A stretch of 64,000 nt of DNA. Origin: Macrothele yani. Its lineage: Eukaryota > Arthropoda > Arachnida > Araneae > Macrothelidae. The DNA lies in the NCBI GenBank assembly GCA_039090855.1, contig CM076990.1, positions 203,303,232-203,367,231 of the forward strand, read 5' to 3'. A model generated the notes under the pieces. It saw only the letters and a list, made by a program, of their open reading frames with translations, did not search any database and was not told the DNA's origin. Below are positions 47,848-58,954 of the stretch, piece after piece. Position numbers and translations under genes: made by a program. Numbering within the stretch: position 1 is the stretch's first letter; every line of letters starts with the position of its first letter.

Positions 47848-49274
47848 CACTGGCGGAAAGTGAAAAAAGAACACCAAGAAGGAATTGGCGGACGATCATG
47901 AAATTTACATATGTTAATGGGGTCGAGTTTACGTAGGTGGGATGTTAATTTCGGGACCAACCGGTGAGCGCTTACGCCACAGCACGTCATAATATGCAAA
48001 TTATCGTCGGTGGTATTTAAGGAGTACGGCGAAGGGAATGCAATAAGTCGTCGGCGTGCGGACACGTGCGAAGACCCTGAAGAAGCTGCAATGCCTGGAC
48101 ATGGAAGACGTGTACGATTTCAGCAATTATCGGACTTTGAGCGAGGTCGCCTAGTCGGACTCCGCGAGGCTGGGTGGTCGTATCGTCGTATTGCGGAGCT
48201 AATTGGACGGGAAGTATCGGTGGTGGTACTATGGTGGCGTAGATGGTCCGAGAAACATTCCCACACGAGAAGACGTAGAACCGGGAGTCACAGACGGACT
48301 GATGAGCGGACCGATCGATGCATAAGAAGAGCGGCGTTGTCAAGCAGAACATCCACAGCGATGCAAATTCGAGCTGCCGTTGCACCTGAGGTGACTGTGC
48401 GAACAATCCGCAACCGTCTACTGGATGCAGAACTACGTGCACGTGGGCCTCTGGCATGTGTACCTCTGACTCCAGCCCACCATCAGGAACGGCTGCAGTG
48501 GTGTCGCCAACGTCAGCACTGGAGAACGCAATGGCGATCTGTCGCGTTCAGCGATGAAAGCAGATTCTGCTTGGGAGCCTTCGATGGCCGTATGCGTGTT
48601 CGCAGACGCATAGGGTAGCGTCTCCACCTATCTTGCATCCGCCAGCGATACACAGGGCCTACCCCTGGTCTCCTGGTGTGGGGAGCGATCAGCTGTCACT
48701 CCCGTACACAACTAGTGTTTGTACCAGGTACGTTAAACAGCACTTCCTACATCAACAACATCATTCAGCCCGTTGTTGTGACATTTGTAAGGTCGGTCCA
48801 TCGTGGTGTTTTTCAACAAGATAACGCCCACCCACACACGGCACGGGCAACGCAACATGCACTTCAGGGTGTGGGACAACTTCCATGGCCTGCACGTTCA
48901 CCGGATTTGTCCCCCATTGAGCACGTGTGGGATTTTATAGGACAATGACTTATCCGGTTTCCACGGCCAGCCACGTCCATCCCCGATTTACGCGTCCAGG
49001 TTAAGGATGTTTGGAACTCAATACCCCAAACTTACATCCAACATCTGTACGGCAGACTGCATGCCAGAATTGCACAGTGTGACGCAGTTCATGGCGGTTC
49101 AACCTCGTACTAACCATGTTCCATGGAAATGTTATCAGTTCATCAGCAAATACAGCTGTATTTTGCCATAATGTTTTGATCACGTTATCCTCTGTATTCC
49201 GTTATTATGCTGTATTAATTTCGTTGGTATCAGACGTCTCCTTCTTGGTGTTCGTTTTTCACTTTCCGCCAGTG
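47848..49274 (+). mobile_element. Tc1-like transposon, nearly intact
   Basis: Ends CACTGGCGGAAAGTGAAAAA at 47,848 and its complement ending at 49,274, with TA at 47,846-47,847 and 49,275-49,276. The outer ~30 bases match with few differences. 1,427 bp in total. It carries one transposase frame closed only by two stop codons. A truncated sibling is at 52,232-52,952. Confidence 0.9.
48091..49113 (+). pseudogene. Tc1-like transposase, in frame with two premature stops
   Basis: One continuous frame of 340 codons from the ATG at 48,091 to TAA at 49,111, without frameshifts, but with TAG at 48,616 and TGA at 48,946. Seen: HTH pieces (FERGRLVGLREAGWSYRRIA), FSDESRF (first Asp), QQDNAHPHTA (second Asp) and RSPDLSPIEHVWD (Glu). 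All three catalytic residues are in place. Both stops are single-base changes from likely sense codons (CGA to TGA is a CpG-type change). The start is fixed by the conserved N-terminus and family length. Confidence 0.9.
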
Positions 49275-49503
49275 TATTTCTGGTGTTTAAAAAAAAGAGC
49301 GTATTATGATGATTAAGCTGAAGTTTCTGTAATTTTATGTGCTTAAATATGTGTCTCTGCCAATGTTCGTAATGAACTCGTTTCACATGAAGCCCGCTTT
49401 GTCAAAAGTGTAATTAAACAGTCAGAGAATTAATCAACATGGCAGCTTTTGAACTGTTCCATGTCTTTTATAATTCCACCATTGGGAAATTAGATCACTC
49501 ATA

Positions 49504-50692
49504 CACTGAGTTAGCTTTCCATTCAGAACAGCTACCTAATAACGTGTTCGTCCGCATTTCTATGCAATCACGGCTCTGGGAACAGATTCTACAATGTGTA
49601 GAATATCCTTCATGTGTAATTTGACCCATGTTCTCTGCAGCAGCTCCGTCAATTCACGCTCATTCCGTGGAGGAGGATCGGTAGTTCTCACTTCCCGTTC
49701 TAGCATATTCCGCAAATTTTAGATCGGGTTACAGTCAGGGCAGTTTAGGGGCCAAAGCAATGTGGCAAATTCATTATCATATCCCTCTAAACACGCAGTA
49801 GTGATACGAGCCTGATGACACGGCGCGTTGTCCTGTAGAAAGATGGTGTAGTGATACGGGTAAACCTCCTGTAGATATCGACGGTGATTGTCAGTTAACG
49901 GCTTCTTGTACCCTTCACCATTCAGCATTTGCCTGATGATAGCCAACGGACCTACAGGGCTTGCCAGGAAAAAGCTCCCCAGACCAGTATATCACCCACA
50001 TCGGCCTGTTGAACACGAACTGTGCAACCAGAGACTAGAGCTTCATGCTGTTTATGCTATATGCGAACCCGGACATCAGTATGGTGCAGCAGAAAAAAAA
50101 AGGGACTCATCACTACAGACGAGCTACTTTCACCTGTTGAGAGTCTATTTGCCGATGTTCCTGGGCCCATGCGAGGCGTTGTTTGCGATGACTGGGTACA
50201 CTAGTTGGTCTTCGGATGTGCAACACCAGGCTAAGCAAAGCACGGCGCATGGTGCATGTGTAAATAGGTCGAACTGCACCGATGTTGTACTGGTGGGTGA
50301 CCTGTGCGACTGTTGCACGTCGTTGCTGAGATACCAGTTGTGACACCCGATGCTCACCTCTAGTATCAACCGCGAGTGGCTGACCAATGTGAACCCTTTA
50401 ACTGCATGTTTGTGCATGGTTAATCCAGTCCTGGGACACCCTTGATACAGTTGTATGGGAGCAGCCAACAAGTGCTGCTGTTTCAGAAATACTGGCACCT
50501 ACCCTCCGGGCCACAACGATCTGGCCGCCGTCAACTTGGCTTGAGTCCCTAAGTTTCCTCATGATTAGGTATAGAGTATAGGTATGCACAATTTATAGTA
50601 GCCGCACGTGACTTTCACGAAGTACCACGTGATAACTTCATTATCGCTCCTGTGTAAAACGGGAGTGTTCCTAATGGATAGCTAACTCAGTG
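49504..50692 (-). mobile_element. Decayed full-length Tc1-like transposon
   Basis: Inverted ends CACTGAGTTAGCTTTCCATT (49,504) and the complement of GGATAGCTAACTCAGTG (to 50,692). Transposase pieces on the minus strand: RKLRDSSQVDGGQIVVARR near 50,540, SQQRRATVAQVT near 50,320, LQDNAPCHQARI near 49,850 and LNCPDCNPI near 49,725 (Glu block altered). Many stops and frameshifts. Confidence 0.8.
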
Positions 50693-50703
50693 TGCACTAT
50701 GTA

Positions 50704-51060
50704 CACTGAACGGAAAAAATCCCAACACCACGAAAAAATAGTTGTGGAGGAATGAAATGGCGGCAATACATTTGTATAGGTCACATATTTAATCAATTAA
50801 GGTTTCAAGATCACAGCTTATTGTAAGCGCGAGAAGAGCCATTTTAAATGTGAAATGCTGGTACATTAATAACCGGTGTAACCGCCAGAATGTTGAATGC
50901 AAGCACGCAAACGTTCATGCATTGTGTCGTACAGGTGCTGGATGTCAGTTTGTGGGATGGAGTTCCATGCCTGTTGCACTTGGTCGGTCAATACAGGGAC
51001 GGTTAATGCTGGTTGGGGGTGACGCTGGAGTTGTCGTCCAATGATTGCATCGACTTAGTG
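50704..51060 (-). pseudogene. 3' end of another Tc1-like transposon
   Basis: TIR-like CACTGAACGGAAAAAATCCC follows TA at 50,702. On the minus strand the C-terminal transposase signature reads RHPQPALTVPVLTDQVQQAW and IQHLYDTMHERLR, ending HSGGYTGY. The rest is missing beyond about 51,060. It starts only 12 bases from the previous Tc1 element. Confidence 0.75.
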
Positions 51061-51468
51061 GCTTTTGTTGACCATTCTACTTTTCAACAAAACCAATTCT
51101 AGTACATAAATCGTGACACACAAATCGCTATAGCTCTACAGTGTATAAATAAATATTACGGAAATTCGGCTTCAACTACTCTCTATACTCTGTGCTCACA
51201 TTATATGCTGGTAAAAGCTCTTCGGGGAAGTAATGCACGATTCGGTGAGAAAACGTTTAACCAAAGTTAGCTAAATTTACATAAGAGAACAGTGACTCAA
51301 AAGGAAGGTTAAGTAGAAGTATATGTCGCAGTGTTCACAATGCCACGACGCCCGTTCGCCCGCTCGTAATATTAGTATGATTGCAACTATTAGTATGATT
51401 TAAAAACTTGTGACGTACTACAGAGGAAAAGCACGTGTCCAGAGGACGAATATGCAGCGATACATTCC

Positions 51469-51540
51469 GTCGGTGTAGCTTAGTTGAGAGAGCAACATAC
51501 TCCGGAGTGAGGGGCACAAGTTCCGTCCTCGTCACGGACA
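51469..51540 (+). repeat. tRNA-like repeat, family C, copy 2
   Basis: Related to the sequence at 1,411 (TAGCTTAGTTG...ACTCCGGAGTGAGG) but with a decayed B box. It shares a ~45-base leader (TACTACAGAGGAAAAGCACG and onward, from about 51,418) with the copy near 53,479. Confidence 0.5.
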
Positions 51541-51749
51541 ATATTGTGTTTTCACATTGGCGCCCGAAGTTAAAAATGGATCTGCTGGCAGTTGGGTTCG
51601 TCGAAAAATGTGTGAGGTTTAAACTAATTACGAACGATACAGTCTGAGCACGATTTATTAAAAGATTAGCAGGGGTACTCGGTATTTCCCGAGTAAATTT
51701 TTGTGTAAACACCAAGTTTAGCGGGTGAAATTTTATGAATGAAAAATAT

Positions 51750-52231
51750 ATTCCTGTAATTTTCCCGTTAATACCAAAGTTGGTGATTCTAAATTGAAAA
51801 CTGTAGAACCTTTTTCGAAAATTTTGTATGGGGGCTTTTGACCCCAACCCCGGCTCCGACCCCTTCCAAAAACTGTCTATGGTCTAAGTCAGAGTATCAT
51901 GAGATAATATACCAAATTTTGTGATTGTAAATTGAAAACTGTAGAACTTTTTACGAAAATTTTGTATTGGGGCCCTTTGACCCCGGGCCCCGACCCCTTC
52001 CCAAAACCATGTAGGGTATAAGTCAGAGTACCATGAGATAGTATACCAAATTTGGTGGTTCTAAATTGAAAACTCTAGAAATTTTAACTAAAATAACGAA
52101 AATTTTGTATGGGGCACCTTGACCCCCCCCCCCCCCCCCCCCCGCTAGGGCTCCGATCCCTTCCAGAATCTTTCTACGGTCTAAAGTAAAGTACCATGAG
52201 GTAGTATACCAAAATATTGGTGGTTCTAAGT
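51750..52231. repeat. Tandem array, period ~134-164 bp, 3.4 units
   Basis: TACCAAATTTGGTGGTTCTAAATTG-like boxes (split by substitutions) at about 51,771, 51,909, 52,043 and 52,207, each followed by GAAAATTTTGTATGGGG, TTTGACCCC and CCGACCCCTTCC. One unit carries a run of 21 C (52,123-52,143). The truncated Tc1 copy abuts the array. Confidence 0.8.
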
Positions 52232-52952
52232 TGAATCTGCTTTCATCGCTGAACGCGACAGATCGCCATTGCGTTCTCCAGTGCAGACGTTGGCGACACC
52301 ACTGCAGCCGTTCCTGATGGTGGGCTGGAGTCAGAGGTACACATGCCAGAGGCACACGTGCACGTAGTCCTGCATGCAGTAGACGGTTGCGAATTGTTCC
52401 CACAGTCACCTCAGGTGCAACGGGAGCTCGGATTTGCGTCGCAGTGGATGTTCTGCTTGACAACGCCGCTCTTCTTATGCGTCGATCGGTCCGCTCATCA
52501 GTCCGTCTGTGACTCCCAGTTCCACATCTTCTCGTGTAGGAATGTTCCTCGGATCATCTACGCCACCATCGTACCACCACCGATACTTCCCGTCCAATTC
52601 GTTCCGTAATACGACGATACGACCACCCGGCCTCGCGGAGTCCGACTAGACGACCTCGCTCAAAGTCCGATAACTGCTGAAATCGTACACGTCTTCCATG
52701 TCCAGGCATTGCAGCTTCTTCAGGGTCTTTGCACGTGTCCGTACGCCGACGACTGATTACATTCACTTCGCCGTACTCCTTAAATACCACCGACAATAAT
52801 TTGAATATTATGACGTGCTGTGGCGTAAGCGCTCACCGGTTGGTCCCGAAATTAACATCACACCTACGTAAACTCGACCCCATTAACATATGTACATTTC
52901 ATGATCGTCCGCCAATTCCTTCTTGGCGTTCTTTTTTCACTTTCCGCCAGTG
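52232..52952 (-). pseudogene. Truncated sibling of the 47.8-kb Tc1 element
   Basis: Minus-strand copy of the TIR, leader and first ~60% of the transposase, closely similar to 47,848-48,575. It ends abruptly just after FSDESRF, where an unrelated tandem array begins (52,232). TA follows the TIR at 52,953. Also frameshifted near 52,555. Confidence 0.85.
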
Positions 52953-52954
52953 TA

Positions 52955-53415
52955 TGTATAGATGAAACTTGGGAGCACCTCATTAATACGTTTCGTAACG
53001 AACTGTTGTTTCAAGTGGCATAATGTGTTTAATTTTGAATAACTTGTTCTTACAGCTTGCCTTCTTCCTCATGATTTGCATAAGTTGTCTACAAGAGCCT
53101 GTTTTCCAGGTGTTCCTGAGGTAACGTACTCATGGTGCACATGGACTGTGTATATAAGATGTTATGTTGGCGTGTCTAATACATCTGAGGATGCGGTGAT
53201 TGTCACCTTGAAAGCACTAATGATTTTAATTTGTACATTTTAATCGTCTTTTAATACATCGTGCTCAGACGGTATCGTTTGATTAGTTGATTCTTTTGCA
53301 GGAAGTTTTCGTTTTATAATGTGTGAGGTTTGTTCCAGACATCGTCTGAAATTAATGAAAATTCGTTCATCAATTACAAAAAAAAAAAAAAAAAAAAAAA
53401 AAAATTAAGAGGGTG
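52955..53415. other. Possible decayed Penelope-like terminal region
   Basis: Has TATATAAG (about 53,152), CTGAGGATGCGGTGATTG with a short hairpin, and a 27-base A tract. The CTGAnGATG...GAAA pattern recurs near 54,625 and 56,167 next to Penelope-like coding remnants. Confidence 0.3.
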
Positions 53416-53478
53416 ATGATGTTACGTACTACAAAGGTAAAGCACGTGTCAAGACGACAAATCTGCAGCGATACATTC

Positions 53479-53552
53479 TCACCGTGTACCTTAATTGGAA
53501 GAGCAACTTACTCCGGAGTGAGGGGGTGCAGATTCGATCCCCGTCAAGGAAG
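53479..53552 (+). repeat. tRNA-like repeat, family C, copy 3
   Basis: Third member, with ACTCCGGAGTGAGG and the B box GATTCGATCCC, and the same leader from about 53,426. It follows a 27-base A tract (53378-53404). Confidence 0.5.
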
Positions 53553-53989
53553 CATTTTTGTTTTTACAAACTTCATTTTGTATTGAGAAGCCGGTCTGTG
53601 AAAACGATGATCCACGCCTTTTGGTCATTTCTTGCTGCGTAACTCGATGCCAGGGAGTGTGAACAGAGATGATATTGAATTCAAAATAAAAACATTGTTT
53701 CCAGTTATTGAATTCAAAATAAAAACATAGTTTCCAATTATTGAATTCAATTAAAACAATTATTGCTCCTTTCTGTACGTTTTAAAACAATAATCCTTTT
53801 TGCGGCAGTTTGTTCTTCAAATAATGAACGGTTAAATCCCATATTTTTGTGGCGGATGGAATTCCTGGACAAGAATATTTTGTAAAAATTTTCCTATTAG
53901 ACCGTATAAGGTCATATTTCTGTTCACAACATGTTTGTAGCCGTATTTACATGTCTAAAAATCTAACAAAAGAATTTTTTTTTCAGACA

Positions 53990-54213
53990 ACCCCGTTTCT
54001 GTTTGAGGTGTTTAACGACCACCGTGAGCTACTCGATGAGCTAGAAACAATCGCCCTGACACTAATTTAGGATTACTGGTTCCAGGGAAGAGACAGGGCC
54101 ATTGCCGTAAGACAAATACAACATCCATGACTTATCGGGATGCAAGTCGGAACACATCTCGGCCTTATGGTCAGAAGCCAGAGCTTAGACCACTGCGCCA
54201 ACGGGGCGGCCAG
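53990..54213 (-). mobile_element. Diverged family A SINE
   Basis: Full-length but mutated minus-strand copy ending in the CCACTGCGCCAACGGGGCGGCC head. Confidence 0.8.
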
Positions 54214-54737
54214 CACAGCTCAGTAAGAATACATTTTATGCGTATGTCCTATCTAAAATAATACACAATGTGTCCGCTAGGAAAGCTTTTCTCAATATTC
54301 CTGCCTCTAAATGGCCGATTGGAAAATTTCTTTTTACATCGGAAACTATTCACTTCATGCAACATTTTGCACATTTTTTGTAATTTTGCACAGTTTTGAC
54401 GCTAGGTAACATAATGTACATTTCTGTTTGCAATTGTGTCTCCACATCTAAAAGTTCTTTTGAAATAATAGTTTTGTACTGTCGGATGTTTTCAGTTCTG
54501 TTGTGCCTTAACGTTCTACAGTAACACAAATATTGGAGACCTTCCATACTAAAAATTCCAAATTGCATTGAAATCAAGTGCGTGATCACATATGTGTACC
54601 TTGTGCATCACTTGTATCATACTGAAGATGAAGGCATTATTACCTCACAAAGTGATTCTAAGAAATAAACTATTTTCAGTAAGAAGAATGAAGTAGTTTC
54701 TTCTTCCGAATCTGGGTTTGTATCTTTAACACCCAAG

Positions 54738-55095
54738 TTGCAGGTTGAGGATAATCATCGCTTACCTTTCTTGGATATCCTTCTGGAAAGAAATTCTACT
54801 TCTAATGTCCTACAGTTCTGGGTCTTCTGTAAACCTACTTCAAACACAGACATTAATCCGATGGCCTCTTCTCAACCTTTAAATTATAAATATTCGGCTA
54901 TTCGTGTTTTGTTACAGTGGGACATTACTCATTCTTCCAAACCCAGGTTGTGTTTATTGGAAATTCAGAGGATAAAGAGAATTGATGGAACATATGGGTA
55001 TAACGAGTATGTGGTCCATAAATTCTAGATAAAATTACGGAACTCGAACTTTTCGACCTTACTTCGAGATGCACGTGCTACACAATTCGTGGGAT
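54738..55095 (+). pseudogene. Penelope-like element, end of reverse transcriptase, first part
   Basis: The frame 54,738-55,028 reads VEDNHRLPFLDILLERN, then FCKPTSNTDINPMASSQPL and YKYSAIRVLLQWDI, which matches the thumb region of Penelope-like reverse transcriptases (LPFLDV, YRKPTHTD, HPxxHKxSVVxTLL). It is interrupted at 55,096 by a hAT MITE and continues after it. No catalytic YADD-type block is visible upstream. Confidence 0.65.
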
Positions 55096-55477
55096 CATTG
55101 GCGCACCCACGGAGGGAGCTTTGGGGGCTTAAGCCCCCTCCAAGGAGATTAAGAACGAAGTTCGTCACAAATTTAACATTCAAAAATATTATTTTACATG
55201 TTCAAAAACTTACATAGTGTCTTTTTCCCAAAGAGATTAGGAGCGACGTACGTCACAAATTAAACATTCAAAAATATTATTTCACATGTTCAAAAAATTA
55301 CATAGTGTCTTCTATTATATAGTGTCTTTCTTCCCAAACCTCAAAGAGATTAAGAGCGACGCAAGCCACAACCGTATACAAACTATAGGCGTACACTTCA
55401 TATACGTACACACATTGTGTACGTATACTATATATATATACAGCCCCCTCCAACAGGAATTCCCAGGTGCGCCACTG
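55096..55477. mobile_element. hAT-type MITE (382 bp) inside the Penelope-like element
   Basis: Ends CATTGGCGCACC and GGTGCGCCACTG are inverted with one mismatch, and the 8-bp duplication CGTGGGAT flanks them (55,088-55,095 and 55,478-55,485), as expected for hAT transposition. Inside are about two and a half copies of a ~90-base direct repeat (GAGATTAAGAACGAAGTTCG onward). Confidence 0.85.
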
Positions 55478-55485
55478 CGTGGGAT

Positions 55486-55900
55486 CCATGCGCTTTGTAC
55501 CTAAAGTCACCAATAACCTAAAAAACGCTTGTAAAACAGCATAATTTGGACTTTGGCATCAAAACTAGACTAGAAATATTATGTCATTAATTAAAACTGA
55601 TCGGGATCCGGTTGAACTTGAACATAAGTTTGGAGTATATTGTATTCCGTTGAAAGTTTCTGATCCAGAAAAACAAGACTGTTTTCATAGGATCCACTAT
55701 GCGTTCCTTCTGGACAAGGCTCAAAGAACATATTTATAACACTAGGACTGGAGCTATGTCAACTGCACTTTTCAGACTTACAAACACTGGATCTTGATGG
55801 AGAGTGTTGCTTTCAGCAGGTTAATGCTTCATGCTACAAAGCTAGAATCGTTACACACTTTGAAAGGAAGCCAAGAAGCTAGCTACACCAGGTAAGAAAG
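55486..55900 (+). pseudogene. Penelope-like element, continuation with GIY-YIG-like end
   Basis: After the MITE the sequence resumes with MRFVPKVTNNLKNA, later KFGVYCIPLKVSD, which resembles the linker and the start of the GIY-YIG endonuclease domain of Penelope-like elements. Frames are broken and the GIY-YIG catalytic residues are not seen. Confidence 0.5.
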
Positions 55901-56600
55901 CATTTCTACATCTCACTGAAAGCTTATTTATTCATTGTTACGGTACTTCATGCTGTAACGATTACATGCCCCAAGTTATCCCTTAACCTTAGACTAAGGT
56001 AATGACAAATTCCCTTCGCCATTCCCCCAATGTTGACTACTCGGCTGTTCATGATTAAGCATAACTATGTGTCACACTCCAGGCTATGGCGCTATGGGCT
56101 TTTTACTTGTGTTCTTTTATGTCATTCGGACATTACTTAAGATCTGTCCACACCATACTTCAATGTATTCCCATCTGATGATGCGGCTTCGAAAGATCTC
56201 TTGTCTTTTAATTGAGTGTTTTCAGTAATACAAGTTTTTAACATGTAGATTATTTGTCTACATATGTTTTTAATCGTGTTTGACGACAGTATTTTACGTA
56301 TTTCAAGTTTTTTACACGAATCACTTCGACCCTACCCAAGTAGTCATTTCACGCTGAAGGTCTGGGATTAATAAGCTCTTTTAAATGGTAGATAATTACT
56401 TTAACACACGAGATAGAGTATTTTAAGGAAATGAGCATTCTTGTACTACGGCCTTAAAGGTTTGATCCGTTTGCACACTAATCCAAAATTCAGAACCATT
56501 GCTGAGAATTTGATCTGCAAAGAAGTAACAAAACTGGTATCAGCGAATTGTTCCATTTTGTAAAATTCTACCTTCACTAAAATCTTATGTACTACTTTTT
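55901..56600. other. No recognised gene
   Basis: Contains CATCTGATGATGCGGCTTCG at 56,167, a Penelope-type terminal motif. Nothing else. Confidence 0.3.
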
Positions 56601-56604
56601 CCAA

Positions 56605-56815
56605 CTGCTGTCCCTGTAGCTGAGTGGTCCGAGGCGCTACCTACTCGTCCGAGGTATGCTGGAGCTCGAGTCGCGAATGAGGCATGGGTGATGTAATTGT
56701 CTGATGGTTCTGTCATTTCCCTGGAACCAGTGGACCTAAATTAGGGACGATCGACGGCTTATAGCCCTAGGAGGCGCTCGTGGTGTGTTCAGTAAACACC
56801 AAGAAAAACGACAAC
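56605..56815 (+). mobile_element. Diverged family A SINE
   Basis: Plus-strand copy with head CTGTCCCTGTAGCTGAGTGG, the core CCTAAATTAGGGACGATCG and a degraded tail. Confidence 0.75.
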
Positions 56816-57074
56816 TAGGTCTTTACCAAGAAATTCTCAAATGCTATTAGCCGACGGTTTCGATATCCGTGGCATCTAAGTGATCAACAAAACACAATTT
56901 CCAGGTACAAAGCTCTCTTGAGGTTGGTTATTAGATTTTAATGGCGCAAGGGCCATGGTTGGCCAAAGAGCGCCGCTCTCTTGAGGTGCAAAATTTTTAT
57001 CACCAACATTATCCCGCACCAAAGTTTTTTGGTACATATTTCATTCCTATCAGACGTATTGAGTGCGTTAACAC

Positions 57075-57122
57075 AGAGGGAGAGAGGGAGAGAGGGAGAA
57101 AAAGAGAGAGAGAGAGGGAGGG
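57075..57122. repeat. GA-rich simple repeat
   Basis: AGAGGGAGAGAGGGAGAG-type tract of about 48 bases. Confidence 0.9.
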
Positions 57123-57557
57123 ATCGCTGCTTAAAATAACAAGTAAATTCGCTGATAAAAATAACATATAAATTCGCTGATAAAAATAACAAGTAAAATA
57201 TATTTCCTCTTTAGAACAAATGTAGCTTGATACCGTGGAAACAAAAGATACTGCGTTAAAAATATAACAGAATGTGACATGAACGGGTAAATATATTAAT
57301 TAAACAATCGCCTTTCAAGACCACAAGGATAACACAAAACTTTGGAAAGCGCCTTTAAGTTGGTACACTCGTTGAAAAGAAGTGAAGTTCCCTTAAGGTA
57401 AATAAAAACGACCGTTACGTTGAAAAAAAAAATTATGAATTATAAGAAACGGACATTTAAGAAAAATACCTCGCAATATTGTAAAATTAAAAAGGAAACT
57501 TTTCGTTTCACATCGCGTAGGAAAGAGGCTCAGCTTCAAGAAAAGGCTCGTGCGTGC

Positions 57558-57630
57558 TAAACCAGTCTAGTGGCTAGAGCGATCGCTTGGTAAGCAGACT
57601 GTCGTTGGTTCGTTTCCAGCCGGATCCAAA
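57558..57630 (+). repeat. Weak tRNA-like sequence
   Basis: A-box-like TAGTGGCTAGAGCG and B-box-like GGTTCGTTTCC about 40 bases apart. Arms do not pair well; it may be a decayed SINE. Confidence 0.3.
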
Positions 57631-57750
57631 CAGGCGTTTCTCAAGACCTGTTTAGGAAGTTTTCCGTACCGGCATATAGAAGTTTCGTAGGTTGAAAAAA
57701 AAAGTAGATGTGGCTCTGGGAAAATCCGGTTGTTTTATTTTTTTACTGCT

Positions 57751-57882
57751 ACTACTGGGAAATTAGCGGACAAGATTCGGCAAGCCATCAGTTACGTCAC
57801 GTGATTGCCGGCTGCCACTACCGGGAAACTAGCGAACCACATTAGGCTAGCCATCATTTATGGCACGTGCTTGCCGGGCCGC
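57751..57882. repeat. 66-bp tandem duplication (two units)
   Basis: ACTACTGGGAAATTAGCGGA at 57,751 recurs as ACTACCGGGAAACTAGCGAA at 57,817, and the similarity continues to the ends CACGTGATTGCCGG and CACGTGCTTGCCGG. The units differ at about one position in five. Confidence 0.7.
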
Positions 57883-58329
57883 TTTAGGACTGCTTGTGGC
57901 AGCCACTGCCTGTGATGGATAACTGATGGGGTGCTAACTGTTGTCCAGCTGCTGGCCCATGTGGTGGCCGCCGGGACATTTTATTGACGGTTGTGCAGCG
58001 GCAACATAATACTGGGCCAGTGCTGGCCCAGCAACAGTGTTTTTGCTGGGAAGCTAACCTGAACAAGTTATTCACATATCGTCTAGGGTGGGAACCTGCG
58101 GCCTTTTGAGTGAATCCAAAATTTGCAGAACAAATCCTTTCATTTTTATCAGCATGTTTTTGTTCGTATTTTATTATTTCTATTTTAATCATAAAATGAC
58201 CGTATTTAAAATATCAAAGAGTAAAAGAAAATTCAACGAAATAATGCTTCCCGATTGACGGCCACAATTAAAATATTAGTTAAGTCATAAGGGTTGTTTT
58301 GACGCCTGCTACGCTCATGATTTCGTTCT

Positions 58330-58652
58330 GTGGCTCCTAAAGAACTACAGATGGAATTGATTGAGCTTTCAGAAGATGACACTTTAAAGTCCTTATTTGA
58401 CGCTAAGAAAGATTCAATTGAAATATGGAAAAATGCAATAGAATACCCACGCCTACTGCAACATGCACGAAAAATGCTTTCTGGATTTTCAATCACTTAT
58501 GTACATTCTCCTACCTAACCCAAATGAAGACGCCCTTAAGGTCACAAATGACGGATACCCATCTAGTGGATCAGCTAAAAGTACGGACCTCCGCGTTGCA
58601 ACCAAATATTCAAATGCTTTCCAACAATAAGCAGTCACAACAAAGTCATTGA
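58330..58652 (+). pseudogene. hAT-like transposase C-terminal (dimerisation) fragment
   Basis: Two overlapping frames joined by a frameshift near 58,490: APKELQMELIELSEDDTLKS and IEYPRLLQHARKMLSGFSIT in the first, then FSYLTQMKTPLRSQMTDTHL and VDQLKVRTSALQPNIQ in the second. This order is that of the C-terminal region of hAT-derived proteins such as GTF2IRD2/ZBED5-type transposases. It could be an old transposon remnant or a degraded retrocopy of a domesticated gene. Upstream parts are not recognisable. Confidence 0.6.
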
Positions 58653-58675
58653 AATGTTAGTTAACTTTAAAAATA

Positions 58676-58882
58676 ACAATTATTTTTTCATTTTTTGAGC
58701 TTTATTTTTTCATTTTTTGAACTTTAAAAATAACAATTATTTTTTACTTTTATATATATATATATTTTTTTCATTTTTTGAACTTTAAAAATAACAATTA
58801 TTTTTCATTTTATATATATATATATATATTTTTTTCATTTTTGAACTTTAAAAATGACAATTATTTTTTCATTTTTTGAAGT
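58676..58882. repeat. AT-rich minisatellite with TA tracts
   Basis: About five copies of TTTTTCATTTTTTGAACTTT with AAAAATAACAATTA, separated in two places by TATATA tracts (about 58,752 and 58,811). Confidence 0.8.
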
Positions 58883-58954
58883 TAGTTAGTACATAGTAAG
58901 GTTTTTACAAAATAATGTACATTTCGAAGTATATCTAATTAAAGTTTCTTGAAT

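Larger units (their letters stand above)
56820..58325. other. No recognised gene apart from the simple and 66-bp repeats listed
   Basis: Short frames only; GA-rich tract, weak tRNA-like sequence and the 66-bp duplication are listed separately. Confidence 0.4.

Noticed and set aside
48017..48457. A 146-codon minus-strand frame opposite the Tc1 transposase
   Set aside because: Antisense shadow of a transposase with matching motifs on the plus strand.
51335..51847. A 170-codon minus-strand frame
   Set aside because: It crosses a tRNA-like repeat and the start of a tandem array; no recognisable domain or codon pattern.
56160..56200. Possible hammerhead ribozyme (CTGATGA...GAAA), also near 53,180 and 54,625
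   Set aside because: The core pattern is there, as in Penelope-like terminal repeats, but stems I and III do not pair in my reading and stem II is weak. A covariance-model search would decide.
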